This document shows positions 1 to 9,290 of a stretch of DNA of 64,000 nt, piece after piece. Within the stretch, counting starts at the first letter, position 1; each line of letters begins with the position of its first letter. The stretch is from Seohaeicola saemankumensis (GTDB lineage: Bacteria; Pseudomonadota; Alphaproteobacteria; Rhodobacterales; Rhodobacteraceae). The stretch is from NCBI RefSeq assembly GCF_042678485.1, contig NZ_JBHTKR010000009.1, positions 1 to 64,000 on the forward strand, given 5' to 3'. Both the position numbers and the translations under genes were made by a program. The notes below the pieces were generated by a model. That model saw only the letters and a program-made list of their open reading frames with translations, was not told the origin of the DNA and made no database searches.

Positions 1-240
1 CCCCAGCACCAGAAAAGGTGTCGATCCGCTGATGGCCTGCGTGAGGGTGACCTGATCGCTCAGTATCACGAAGCGCCATGCGAACAGGAACAGGAAATAC
101 CCGATCACCCAGTAGATGTTCAGCGCTTCACGGGTGAGGGCCCACCAGTCGGGACGACCCTGCCAGAGGATCACTTCGCCCTCGGGCGGAAGTTCCGGCA
201 GACCTTTTACCGGTTCTTGGTCAAAATCGTCATGGGACAT
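1..240 (-). CDS. puhB: PuhB, photosynthetic complex assembly protein (N-terminal 80 codons)
   Basis: Partial gene: the start codon is inside the window and the 3' end lies beyond the left edge. The frame reads MSHDDFDQEPVKGLPELPPE, then GEVILWQGRPDWWALTREA, then a hydrophobic segment at about residues 43-60. The acidic leader followed by an 'ILWQGRPDW' motif is typical of PuhB, an inner-membrane protein needed for efficient assembly of the reaction centre and LH1. It begins 21 bases after the puhA stop and is the expected next gene in a lhaA-puhA-puhB-puhC series. The start codon is ATG at 240. Confidence 0.85.
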   Translation of the reverse strand, partial: MSHDDFDQEPVKGLPELPPEGEVILWQGRPDWWALTREALNIYWVIGYFLFLFAWRFVILSDQVTLTQAISGSTPFLVLG

Positions 241-261
241 GATGGACCCCCTTTTCGTGTA

Positions 262-1032
262 TCAGAGTTGCGGCTCAAGCCGGTCTTGGCTGGCATAGAG
301 CTTGCCGCCTGCGTAGTAGGCCGAGATCTTGTCTTCCTCGAGCAAGGTGACCTGCCGCTGTGATGCGGTCTTGGGCACGGTGTTGAAGTGCTTTCCGAAG
401 ATCGAGTGGATCTTGACCCGGTCGGACTTGATCCGGCACAGGGTCATCGGAACCAGCCGGGTTCCTTCGCCCCATTCCGGGTCCAGCTTGATCTCGAGAT
501 AGCGCACAAGTTGCTCCGGCTCGTCGATCCACATGTCGACGATGCTGCCCACGATCTCCAGATCGCCCGCCTGCACCGGCAGGCCGCGCGGATCGCGCCC
601 GGCCGAGACATGGAAATGCTCGGTCGCGGCCATCGGGATGATCTTGGGATGACCCTTGCCGTCCAGTTCCGGGACATCGCGACGCGGCGCCCAGGAGGCA
701 GGGCCAACACCGTCGATCATCGGATCGCCGGTCGGCTCGAAGGGAAAGCCGTTGCCGGCCGCCGTCTTGCGTACCGCGATATCACTGCGCTCGGGGTTCT
801 GGCCGCTGGGAACGGTCACGTCACCGCGTCCATGGGACAGCTTGAAGGTCTTGTCATCCGGTACCGGAAACAGGCCCTGGTTGGCCGAAACGTTGCCGTC
901 ATCGTCCTCAAGCGGGTAGCCTTCGCGCATGTTTTCACGCTGGATGTAAATGATGAGCAGGGCGAAGAAACCGTAGAATAGCCAGAGCGTCAGGCTGGCC
1001 AGATCGAATTCGCCGAAGAAAGTCTCTGTCAT
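262..1032 (-). CDS. puhA: Photosynthetic reaction centre H subunit
   Basis: A 256-residue protein, the usual length of PuhA. One membrane helix lies near the N terminus (about residues 12-30, ending in FFALLIIYIQRENMREGYPL), followed by a large cytoplasmic PRC-barrel domain. H caps the PufL/PufM core on the cytoplasmic side and shapes proton delivery to the secondary quinone. The family signature VAGRDPRGLPV-like segment is present as 'VSAGRDPRGLPVQAGDLEIVG'-type sequence in two overlapping pieces around residue 145. It follows lhaA by 29 bases, as in other alphaproteobacterial puh operons. Confidence 0.97.
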   Translation of the reverse strand: MTETFFGEFDLASLTLWLFYGFFALLIIYIQRENMREGYPLEDDDGNVSANQGLFPVPDDKTFKLSHGRGDVTVPSGQNPERSDIAVRKTAAGNGFPFEPTGDPMIDGVGPASWAPRRDVPELDGKGHPKIIPMAATEHFHVSAGRDPRGLPVQAGDLEIVGSIVDMWIDEPEQLVRYLEIKLDPEWGEGTRLVPMTLCRIKSDRVKIHSIFGKHFNTVPKTASQRQVTLLEEDKISAYYAGGKLYASQDRLEPQL

Positions 1033-1061
1033 GGTCGTGTCCTCCTTAGGGGAGCCTTGGA

Positions 1062-2507
1062 TCAGGTTGGAAAGTCGGCCAGGCCGATGCCGGTCGGCCC
1101 ATGGTCGGGTTGGTCGAACCTGGAGGTGACGGTCCGCACCAGCGGGCCCAGAGCAACCAGGGTAATAAAAAGAATAGCTATTTCAGTGTGATAAACGACG
1201 GAGTAACCCGTTGCATTGCTGTTGAGCGCCTCGCCCAACTGCCCTTGCAGGGCCAGGTGATTGACCCAGTCGCGCAGGGTTCCACCAATGGCGATGGATG
1301 ATCCTGCCGCCGTCGCCTGTGCCGCGCCCCATGCACCAAGGGCCAGTCCGCGCCCTGCCAGGCCCTGGGCGGGCATGGTCATTGCGGCCATCAATGTCGA
1401 GATCGCGAACAACCCTCCGCCAAAGCCGATCATGGCGGCGCCTGCGAAAAAGATCGTGGGAGAGTTCATCGGCGCCGCGAAGATCACGGTGGAAAAGGCG
1501 ATGATCCCGGCAAGAATGCCGGTGGCGGCCATGCGATAGGGATTGGCGCGGCGGCTCAGCATGCGGGCCGCCAGCGCGAAACCCATCAAGGCCCCGATGG
1601 ACCAAAGCGCGGTCAGGGTGGTTGTCGCGGCAACCGACAGGCCAAGGATCTCGCCGCCATATGGCTCCAGCAGAACATCCTGCATGTTGAAGGCCATCGT
1701 GCCCAGAAAGACCACCGCCAGCAGTCGGCCTGCTGTGCCGCCTGCCATCAGGTCGGCCCAGGCATCAGAAAACTTCGGACGCGGCGCCTCGCGCTCTTCG
1801 CGGCTCATCGGACGTACATGTTCCTGTTTCCACAGGGCAATGACGTTAAGTACGATGCCGATCACGGCGGCGCCTTGTACGACGCGGATCAACTTCAGGC
1901 TGGTGAAATCCTGCAAGAGGAAGCCGATGATCAGGGCGGATGCGCCCATTCCCAGCAGGAACATCACATATAGCAGCGCCACCACGCGGTGCCGCGTCTC
2001 ATCGGTGGCGCGGTCGCTTGCCAAGGCAAGCCCGGCAGTTTGCGTCATGTGCAGGCCGAGGCCCGTCATCAGGAAGGCCAGCGCCGCCAGAACTTCGCCA
2101 GCAAACGGGATGGCATGGACAACATCACCACCCAGTACCAAAAGGGCGAAGGGCATCACGGCCAGCCCACCGAACTGCCAGAGAGATCCGAACCACAGAT
2201 AAGGAATGCGCTTCCAGCCGATGGCGCTGCGATGGGTATCCGACCGGAACCCCAGCAGCGCGCGAAACGGCGCAATCAGAACCGGAAGCGCGATCATGAA
2301 CGCGACGATCATTGCGGCCAGGTTCAACTCGACGATCATCACCCGGTTCAGCGTGCCCAGCAACATGACCGAAGCCATGCCGACCGATACCTGGAACAGC
2401 GACAGGCGCAACAATTGCCCCATCGGCAGCTCGACACTGGCTGCGTCCGCGAAGGGCAGCATGCTCGTGGTGATACGGGTCAGGAACTGGGGCACCTTGC
2501 GTGTCAC
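1062..2507 (-). CDS. lhaA: LhaA, PucC-family light-harvesting assembly protein
   Basis: A 481-residue polytopic membrane protein of the PucC/BCH2 branch of the major facilitator superfamily, with about twelve hydrophobic segments. The family element 'LNRVMIVELNLAA' occurs near residue 55 and 'GFRSDTHRSAIGWKRIPY' near residue 85. LhaA (ORF1696 in Rhodobacter capsulatus) is needed for efficient LH1 assembly. The start overlaps the bchM stop by 4 bases (ATGA), and puhA follows, so the gene is co-transcribed with bchFNBHLM. A second PucC-family protein (bch2) is at 14.6-15.9 kb. Confidence 0.93.
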   Translation of the reverse strand: MTRKVPQFLTRITTSMLPFADAASVELPMGQLLRLSLFQVSVGMASVMLLGTLNRVMIVELNLAAMIVAFMIALPVLIAPFRALLGFRSDTHRSAIGWKRIPYLWFGSLWQFGGLAVMPFALLVLGGDVVHAIPFAGEVLAALAFLMTGLGLHMTQTAGLALASDRATDETRHRVVALLYVMFLLGMGASALIIGFLLQDFTSLKLIRVVQGAAVIGIVLNVIALWKQEHVRPMSREEREAPRPKFSDAWADLMAGGTAGRLLAVVFLGTMAFNMQDVLLEPYGGEILGLSVAATTTLTALWSIGALMGFALAARMLSRRANPYRMAATGILAGIIAFSTVIFAAPMNSPTIFFAGAAMIGFGGGLFAISTLMAAMTMPAQGLAGRGLALGAWGAAQATAAGSSIAIGGTLRDWVNHLALQGQLGEALNSNATGYSVVYHTEIAILFITLVALGPLVRTVTSRFDQPDHGPTGIGLADFPT

Positions 2508-3175
2508 GATGTGAACTCCAGCGCTTGCGAGATGTAGAAACCAGAGGTGACGCGCCCATGGTCGCGGATCCGGCCGGACCCGCGCAGGCCATGGGCCAGG
2601 GATGCCGGCGAATGGGGGATCATGACGGGAGAGCGGTCCGAGCGTGGGAACAGTTTACCCGCATACCACATGCCCATCAGCAAGGTGGTGCGCGGTGCAA
2701 CCGTGAAGACGATCGAACACGATGTGCGATGACCAAGCTTTATCAGAGCGTTACGGATATCTTCATCGCCATAGTAGATCAGGCTGTCCATGGCCATCAC
2801 ATGGTCGAAGTGACCAAGCTCGTCAGAAAGCATATCGCCAGACGCGAAAGTGACCCGTCCGGGCAGATCGTCCGGCAGACGCTTGCGGGCGATCTCGACC
2901 AGTGCAGGCGAGATGTCCACGGCCAACACATCGGCCCCGCGCGCGGCCAGTTCCGCCGTCATTTGCCCGGCACCGCACCCAGCATCCAGAACCCGCGCAC
3001 CGCGCAGGTCCGTCGGCAATTGCGCCAGCATTCTGGCTCGCATCCCATCGCGCCCGCGCCGCACGGTTTCCCGGATCCGCGAAACCGGCGCATCCGAGGT
3101 CAGCCGCTCCCAGGTCCGGGTCGCGGTCTTGTCGAAATAGGTTTCGACGCGGTTCAGGGTGCTGTCATAGCTCAT
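2504..3175 (-). CDS. bchM: Mg-protoporphyrin IX O-methyltransferase
   Basis: A SAM-dependent methyltransferase of 223 residues, transferring a methyl group to the 13-propionate of Mg-protoporphyrin IX directly after BchHDI chelation. The SAM-binding motif 'VLDAGCGAGQMTAELAARGA' lies at about residue 62 and 'VDISPALVEIA' follows. I chose ATG at 3175 (MSYDSTLNRVETYFD), which overlaps the bchL stop by one base (TGATG) and matches the usual BchM N terminus; a longer frame to 3286 lies inside bchL and is rejected. Upstream is bchL and downstream is lhaA, both overlapping. Confidence 0.95.
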   Translation of the reverse strand: MSYDSTLNRVETYFDKTATRTWERLTSDAPVSRIRETVRRGRDGMRARMLAQLPTDLRGARVLDAGCGAGQMTAELAARGADVLAVDISPALVEIARKRLPDDLPGRVTFASGDMLSDELGHFDHVMAMDSLIYYGDEDIRNALIKLGHRTSCSIVFTVAPRTTLLMGMWYAGKLFPRSDRSPVMIPHSPASLAHGLRGSGRIRDHGRVTSGFYISQALEFTS

Positions 3176-4071
3176 CAATCGAATCCAAGCAGTTCGAAAA
3201 TCTCGCGGTCGGGCAGGGGGGCCGGGGCCAGCGTCTCGGTCGAATTGTACAGCGCCTCCGCAAGCCGCATGTATTCGGCCCGGCACTGCACGATATCCTC
3301 GTCATCCGGCATCTCGAACAGGGTCTTCTTCTTCAGCCGCGACCGGCGCAGCGCATCGACATCCGGCATGTGGCCGATGCGGTTGAAGCCGACTGTGCGG
3401 CAGTAGCGATCCACCTCGTCGGTGTCCTTGCTGCGATTGGCCACGCAACCTGCCAGCCGGACCTTGTAGTTGTTCGACTTGGCCTGCACGGCTGCAATGA
3501 TCCGGTTCATCGCGTAAATGCTATCGAAATCATTGGCCGTCACGATCAGGGCCAGGTCCGCATGTTGCAGGGGGGCTGCGAAACCACCGCAGACCACATC
3601 ACCCAGCACATCGAAGATGACCACATCGGTGTCTTCCAGCAGGTGATGCTGTTTCAGCAGCTTGACGGTCTGTCCCACGACATAGCCGCCGCAACCCGTT
3701 CCCGCGGGCGGGCCGCCCGCCTCGACGCATTTGACGCCATTGTAACCCTCGAAGACGAAGTCTTCGGGGCGCAGTTCTTCGGAATGGAAATCCACGTCCT
3801 TGAGGATGTCGATCACCGTGGGCACAAGGCTGCCCGTCAGGGTAAAGGTGCTGTCATGCTTCGGGTCGCAACCGATCTGCAGCACCCGCTTTCCCAGCTT
3901 GGAAAAAGCGGCTGACAAGTTGCTTGAGGTCGTCGATTTCCCGATCCCCCCCTTGCCATAGACCGAAAACACCTTTGCGCCTTCGATCTTGGTCTCTGAA
4001 TCCTGATGCACTTGCACGGATCCTTCGCCATCAAGGCCGCGCAGGTTGGGGATTTCATCGCGTGGGCTCAT
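3175..4071 (-). CDS. bchL: Dark-operative protochlorophyllide reductase, iron protein BchL
   Basis: A 298-residue NifH-like ATPase that delivers electrons to the BchN-BchB protein during light-independent protochlorophyllide reduction. The P-loop YGKGGIGKST is at residues 38-47. The two cysteines expected to bridge the [4Fe-4S] cluster between subunits are C127 (in GTGCGGY) and C161 (in GDVVCGGF). It lies 112 bases downstream of bchH, in a gap with no other feature, and couples to bchM by a stop/start overlap. The enzyme is oxygen-sensitive in the purified state, yet it is retained in aerobic phototrophs. Confidence 0.98.
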   Translation of the reverse strand: MSPRDEIPNLRGLDGEGSVQVHQDSETKIEGAKVFSVYGKGGIGKSTTSSNLSAAFSKLGKRVLQIGCDPKHDSTFTLTGSLVPTVIDILKDVDFHSEELRPEDFVFEGYNGVKCVEAGGPPAGTGCGGYVVGQTVKLLKQHHLLEDTDVVIFDVLGDVVCGGFAAPLQHADLALIVTANDFDSIYAMNRIIAAVQAKSNNYKVRLAGCVANRSKDTDEVDRYCRTVGFNRIGHMPDVDALRRSRLKKKTLFEMPDDEDIVQCRAEYMRLAEALYNSTETLAPAPLPDREIFELLGFD

Positions 4072-4183
4072 GAGAGCCTCCTTTCAAACCGGGCAATGCG
4101 CCCTGTATCTTCTTGCCGGAAATATCCCGGGGGTGTGGGGGCTGGCCCCCACTGCGAACGTGATGCGATGGTCGGTGCTCCGG

Positions 4184-7100
4184 TCATTCTGCGGCCACCC
4201 CTTCCATCCGGTCTTCCAGTTGATCGGCGGCCGCCTGAAGCGCGGCCAGTGTGGCGGCATCGGGGGTCCAATAAGCGCGGTCGCTTGCTTCCAGCAGGCG
4301 ATTGGCCATCCGGCTGGAGGCGACCGGGTTCAGATCGGCCAGCCGCTTGCGCATGGTCTCGTCCAGAACGAATGTCTCGGAAATCCGCTGATAGACCCAT
4401 GGGTCGACCTGTCCGGTGGTTGCCGACCAGCCCATGGTATTGGTCACCGCAGCCTCGATCTGCCGCACACCTTCCGAGCCATGCTTCAGAAGCCCTTCGA
4501 AAAACTTGGGGTTGAGCTGGCGCGAGCGGGTTTCAAGAGCAACCTGTTCCTTGAGCGTGCGCACCTTTGCGCCGCCCCGGGTCTGGTCGCCGATATAGAC
4601 GGCAGCATCCGATCCCTTGGCCCGTTTCACGGCGCGTGCGATCCCGCCCAGCGTGTCGAAATAGTGGTCGACCGTGGTCACACCCAGTTCGACCGATTCA
4701 AGGTTCTGGTAGGCCAAATCCACTTCGGACAGTCTTGATTGCAGCAAGGCCGTATTGGCCGAAGCCTTTCCATCAACACCATAGGCAAAGCTCTTGCGGG
4801 CTTCGTAGGCATCCGCAAGTTCATCCTCGTCACCGAAGGCAGAGCTGTCCACCAGCGCGTTGACGTTCGAGCCATAGGCCCCTTCGGCGTTCGAGAAGAC
4901 GCGCAGAGACGCCTCTTCGATGCTGCACCCGGATGTCTTCATATACGCCAGGGCATGGGCCCGGATGAAATTCAGTTCGGCAGGCTCTTCGGCCTTGGCA
5001 CATTTCAGCGCGGCCTCGGCCAGCAGGCGGGTTTGCAGGGGTAGCAGGTCGCGGAAAATACCTGACAGTGTCATGATCACGTCGATCCGGGGCCGACCCA
5101 GTTCGGGCAGCGGGACAAGGTCGGCACCCGAGATGCGGCCAAAACTGTCGAAGCGGGGTTTGCACCCCATCAGCGCAAGCGCCTGTCCGATCGGGCCGCC
5201 ATCTGATTTGATGTTGTCCGATCCCCAAAGCACCAGGGCAATCGTGCGTGGCACGGTTGGATGGGTATCCAGCAGCAATTGTGCCTGCTTTGCGCCATCG
5301 CGGCAGGCATATTCCGTCGGCATGCGGAACGGATCGAAGGCATGGATATTGCGCCCCGTCGGCAGCACGTCGCTTGAACGGATAAGATCGCCGCCCGGCA
5401 CCGGTTCGATGAATCTGCCCGACAGGGCCCGCATCAGGGCCGGAATTTCGGTTTGCTGTTGCAGCAGATGATCCACCCGCGCCAGGGTTTCGGCATCCGC
5501 ACCATCCATCAGGCTCAGGTATTCGGCGCGTGCCGCATCACTGAATCCCTTGCCCAGAACGTGCAGCCCGTCCGGGATCAGCGCATCTTGTGTTTCAAGC
5601 AGCTTGAGCCAGAGCGTCTCGGGGTCGGCGCCGGGCATATCCACGGCGGCGGCCTGTTCTGCAATCAGGTCACGCAGCTCATCGCGTTCATGCGAGTCCG
5701 GTTCGGACGTGCGCCAGCGGGTCAGGCTGTCCTTGAGTTCAAGCAACCCTTTGTAAAGGCCGGACACTGCCAGCGGCGGTGTCAGATGCGTGATCGTGAC
5801 CGCGCCTGACCGGCGCTTGGCAAGGCTGGCCTCGGACGGGTTGTTCGACGCGTAGAGATAGACATTTGGCATCTCGCCGATCAGGCGGTCGGGCCAGTCG
5901 CGCGCGCCCAGCCCTGCCTGTTTGCCCGGCATGAATTCCAGCGCCCCGTGCATTCCGAAATGCAGGATCACATCCGCCTCGAGTGTATTCTTCAGCCACA
6001 GGTAGAAGGCGGTGAAGGCATGGGTCGGTGCAAAGCCTTTTTCAAACAGAAGGCGCATCGGATCGCCCTCATAGCCGAAGGTGGGCTGCACCCCGACAAA
6101 GACATTGCCGAAATGCTTGCCAAGCACGAACACACCCTGTCCGTCCGACTGGATCTTGCCGGGCGCCGGACCCCAGACCGCTTCGATCATCTTGAGCGGG
6201 GGGGTGGTGCGCACGATGGTGTCGGCGCTGACCTTGTCGGCGACATTTGCCTGTTGCCCGTATTGACGGGCATTGCCCTCCAGCACGGCTTCGCGAAGCG
6301 CATCGACGCTGTCGGGAACCTCAAGGTCATACCCGTCTTCTTTCATCTGAAGCAGGGTGTTGAACAGGCTTTCAAACACGCTCAGATAGGCCGCCGTGCC
6401 GACCGCGCCCGCGTTGGGCGGAAAGCCGAACAGGACGATGCCCACTTTCTTGTCGGCGTTCCGCTTCTGGCGCAGTCGTGCCAGCCTAAGTGTTTTCTCT
6501 GCCAGGCTGTCGATCCGCTCCGGGCAGGGGGCCATCGCCTTGTTGCGCGATTGGCTGGTGCACATGTGATTGCAGCCCTGGCATCCATCCAGTCCGTGGC
6601 GACCCGCAAAGATGGTGGGGTTGGTCGCGCCATCAAGCTCGGGCAGCGCGATCAGCATCGTTGTCTCGATCGGGCCCAGGCCTTGCGGGCTCATCGCCCA
6701 TTGTCCCAGGGTCTGGAATTCCAGCGGGTGCGCCGCGATATAGGGAATATCCAGTTCTTTCAGAACCTTGATCGCGGATTCATTGTCGTTATAGGCCGGC
6801 CCGCCCACAAGCGAGAACCCGGTAAGCGATACCATCGCGTCGATCTTCGCGCCCTTGGTGTCGCGGAAAAACCCGTCAATCGCAGGGCGCCCATCCAGCC
6901 CTCCCGCAAAGGATGCAATCACGCGCATGCCACGTGCCTCAAAGGCCCGGATGACGGCATCGTAATGGGCGGTATCCGCCGACAACACGTAGGACCGCAT
7001 CAGCAGCAGACCAACGGTAAAGCTGGCGCCGGCTGGCGTCGGCAGCAATGCCGCGTCAGTTGTGATGCGCCCCGGCAGGTCCGGGTGGTAAAGGCCGCAG

Positions 7101-7756
7101 TCTGGATATTCGATCGGCGCTGCCGCCTTGGGTGCAGCTTTCCAGCCCGATTCCCTGGCATAACGGTTGAGAAGGAAGCGCAGCATTGCTTCCACGTTTT
7201 CATCGCTTCCGCCCAGCCAGTATTGCATGGTCAGGAACCAGGCGCGCAGATCCTGGCTTGTACCGGGAATGAACCGCAGCACTTTGGGCAGGCGGCGCAA
7301 CATCGCCATCTTTTCCGCCCCGGAGGAGCTTGAAGGCTTCGACGATCCGCGCAGCTTCTTCATCAGCTGCATGGTGCCCGATGCCGGCTTCATCATGTCC
7401 AGCGAACCCATCCGCGTCAGCTTGACGATGGCGGCGTCCGCGATGACGCCGATCATCGCGTCACAATGGTCGCGGCGCCGTTCAAGCGCGGGCAGGATAC
7501 GCGCGACATGTTCCTCAAGAAACAGGAGGTTGGCAACGACGATATCGCCATTCGCCACTGCGTCTTCGGCGGCCTCAAAGGCACCGGGTGTTTCACCCCA
7601 TTCCGCGGCGGCATGAATGCTGAGCGACAGGCCAGGGTAGTCTTGCGCCAGCTTTTCCATTGCCCGCTCGGCAGGACCCGCCGCATGGCTGTCCAGCGTG
7701 AGGATCACGAACCTGTAGCCGGGCAAGGGCGCGTTTGTTATCCGGTCATCGCGCAT
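4184..7756 (-). CDS. bchH: Magnesium chelatase, large subunit BchH
   Basis: A 1190-residue porphyrin-binding subunit of Mg-chelatase. It binds protoporphyrin IX and inserts Mg2+ together with the AAA+ BchI/BchD motor encoded at 49.9-52.6 kb. The CobN/BchH family features are visible: an N-terminal 'RFVILTLDSHAAGPAERAM', 'YCSGCQGCNHMCTS'-like cysteines near residue 395, and 'HFGMHGALEFMPGKQAGLG' near residue 635. I chose ATG at 7756 (MRDDRITNAPLPGYRF), which overlaps bchB by 11 bases; an alternative start lies at 7786. Full length for the family, with no disruption. Confidence 0.97.
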   Translation of the reverse strand: MRDDRITNAPLPGYRFVILTLDSHAAGPAERAMEKLAQDYPGLSLSIHAAAEWGETPGAFEAAEDAVANGDIVVANLLFLEEHVARILPALERRRDHCDAMIGVIADAAIVKLTRMGSLDMMKPASGTMQLMKKLRGSSKPSSSSGAEKMAMLRRLPKVLRFIPGTSQDLRAWFLTMQYWLGGSDENVEAMLRFLLNRYARESGWKAAPKAAAPIEYPDCGLYHPDLPGRITTDAALLPTPAGASFTVGLLLMRSYVLSADTAHYDAVIRAFEARGMRVIASFAGGLDGRPAIDGFFRDTKGAKIDAMVSLTGFSLVGGPAYNDNESAIKVLKELDIPYIAAHPLEFQTLGQWAMSPQGLGPIETTMLIALPELDGATNPTIFAGRHGLDGCQGCNHMCTSQSRNKAMAPCPERIDSLAEKTLRLARLRQKRNADKKVGIVLFGFPPNAGAVGTAAYLSVFESLFNTLLQMKEDGYDLEVPDSVDALREAVLEGNARQYGQQANVADKVSADTIVRTTPPLKMIEAVWGPAPGKIQSDGQGVFVLGKHFGNVFVGVQPTFGYEGDPMRLLFEKGFAPTHAFTAFYLWLKNTLEADVILHFGMHGALEFMPGKQAGLGARDWPDRLIGEMPNVYLYASNNPSEASLAKRRSGAVTITHLTPPLAVSGLYKGLLELKDSLTRWRTSEPDSHERDELRDLIAEQAAAVDMPGADPETLWLKLLETQDALIPDGLHVLGKGFSDAARAEYLSLMDGADAETLARVDHLLQQQTEIPALMRALSGRFIEPVPGGDLIRSSDVLPTGRNIHAFDPFRMPTEYACRDGAKQAQLLLDTHPTVPRTIALVLWGSDNIKSDGGPIGQALALMGCKPRFDSFGRISGADLVPLPELGRPRIDVIMTLSGIFRDLLPLQTRLLAEAALKCAKAEEPAELNFIRAHALAYMKTSGCSIEEASLRVFSNAEGAYGSNVNALVDSSAFGDEDELADAYEARKSFAYGVDGKASANTALLQSRLSEVDLAYQNLESVELGVTTVDHYFDTLGGIARAVKRAKGSDAAVYIGDQTRGGAKVRTLKEQVALETRSRQLNPKFFEGLLKHGSEGVRQIEAAVTNTMGWSATTGQVDPWVYQRISETFVLDETMRKRLADLNPVASSRMANRLLEASDRAYWTPDAATLAALQAAADQLEDRMEGVAAE

Positions 7757-9290
7757 AATGGGCCTTTGCCTCGTAAAGCGTATCAACGCTGATTTCGTGC
7801 AGGCCCTTCTGCTGGGCGAAGGTTTCGGTGTTGCGCCGGGCTTTTCCGCGGACGAAGAAGGGTATCTTCTTCAATTCCCGTTCGGCATCGGTCAGCCAGA
7901 TGACCTCGCCGCTTTGCGTGGCAGGGGCGTCACTGTTCGCCGCCACGACAATGACTTCGGCCGCGTCTGGCGCGGGCATCGCCTTGCCGCCGTGATGGCT
8001 GGCGCCTGCGGCATCATGGAATTCGAAATCTTCGCGGAACATGTGCAGCAGGTGTTCCTCAAGCCCCATGACCAGCGGATGCACCCATGTGTCAAAGATC
8101 ACATTCGCGCCTTCAAAGCCCATCTGCGGGCTATAGCGGGCAGGGAAATCCTGCACATGGACAGGTGCGGAAATAACCGCGCAGGGGATGCCCAGACGCT
8201 TGCCGATATGCCGCTCCATCTGGGTGCCAAGGATCATCTCGGGGGCGAGCGCCTCGATCGCGGCCTCAACTTCTAGATAATCCTCGGTGATCAGGGCGGT
8301 CAGGCCGAAATCCTTGGCAAGGGCGCGGACATCCCGGGCCATTTCCCGGTTGTAGCACCCCAGGCCCACCACCTCGAACCCCATTTCATCGCGCGCGATC
8401 CTTGCGGCAGCTTTCACATGGGTGCCATCGCCGAACAGGAAGACGCGCTTGCCTGTCAGGTAGGTGCTGTCCACCGAGGCAGAGTACCAGGGCAGGCGCA
8501 GACGGCTTTCATCGATCTTGGGCGACAATCCGGTCAGCGCAGAGACTTCGGCGATGAAATCACGGGTTGCGCCGACACCAATGGGCACGGTTTTCGTGAA
8601 AGGCAGGCCCAGGTCGCGCTCCATCCAGCGGCACGCGCTTTCGCCGGTTTCAGGATACATCAGCACGTTGAAATGTGCCGCGCCCAGACGCGCGATATCG
8701 GAAGGGGTAGCCCCCATCGGCGCGCAGACATTTATGTCAACGCCCATATCGGACAGAAGGCCCGTCAGTTCCTCGATATCGTCGCGATGACGATATCCGA
8801 GTGCTGTCGCGCCGATCAGGTTGCAAGTGATGCGGTCGGTCTTGGCCACGGGCCGGGCCAGATGCCGCACGATCTGGAAAAAGGTTTCATCCGCCCCGAA
8901 GTTTTCCTTGCGCTGATAGCTGGGCAGCTCAAGTGCGATCACCGGGACCGGCAGACCCATGGTTTCGGCCATGCCGCCGGGATCGTCCTGGATCAGCTCT
9001 GCCGTGCAGGAGGCGCCGACGATGATGGCTTCGGGTTGAAAACGCTCATAGGCATCGCGGCAGGCATCCTGGAAAAGTTGCGCCGTGTCGGACCCGAGAT
9101 CGCGGGCCTGAAAGGTGGTGTAGGTCACGGGCGGACGGTGGTTGCGCCGTTCGATCATCGTGAACAGCAGGTCCGCATAGGTATCGCCCTGCGGTGCATG
9201 CAACACGTAATGCAGCCCCTTCATGGCAGTCGCGACGCGCATCGCGCCCACATGGGGCGGACCTTCATATGTCCAGACAGTCAGCTTCAT
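7746..9290 (-). CDS. bchB: Dark-operative protochlorophyllide reductase subunit BchB
   Basis: A 514-residue NifK-like subunit of the BchN-BchB catalytic component. The start is ATG at 9290 (MKLTVWTYEGPPHVGAMRVA), overlapping the bchN stop by 4 bases. The in-frame extension upstream to 9458 runs inside bchN and is not likely. 'VGASCTAELIQDDPGG' near residue 95 carries a conserved cysteine of the NB cluster. The C-terminal helix region 'WLTDAERELKKIPFFVRGKA' is typical of BchB/ChlB. It stands in the bchFNBHLM order. Confidence 0.97.
   Translation of the reverse strand: MKLTVWTYEGPPHVGAMRVATAMKGLHYVLHAPQGDTYADLLFTMIERRNHRPPVTYTTFQARDLGSDTAQLFQDACRDAYERFQPEAIIVGASCTAELIQDDPGGMAETMGLPVPVIALELPSYQRKENFGADETFFQIVRHLARPVAKTDRITCNLIGATALGYRHRDDIEELTGLLSDMGVDINVCAPMGATPSDIARLGAAHFNVLMYPETGESACRWMERDLGLPFTKTVPIGVGATRDFIAEVSALTGLSPKIDESRLRLPWYSASVDSTYLTGKRVFLFGDGTHVKAAARIARDEMGFEVVGLGCYNREMARDVRALAKDFGLTALITEDYLEVEAAIEALAPEMILGTQMERHIGKRLGIPCAVISAPVHVQDFPARYSPQMGFEGANVIFDTWVHPLVMGLEEHLLHMFREDFEFHDAAGASHHGGKAMPAPDAAEVIVVAANSDAPATQSGEVIWLTDAERELKKIPFFVRGKARRNTETFAQQKGLHEISVDTLYEAKAHYAR

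Noticed and set aside
2547..3406. Plus-strand frames opposite bchM and bchL
   Set aside because: They are shadows of conserved minus-strand genes, with no domain and no fitting ribosome-binding site.
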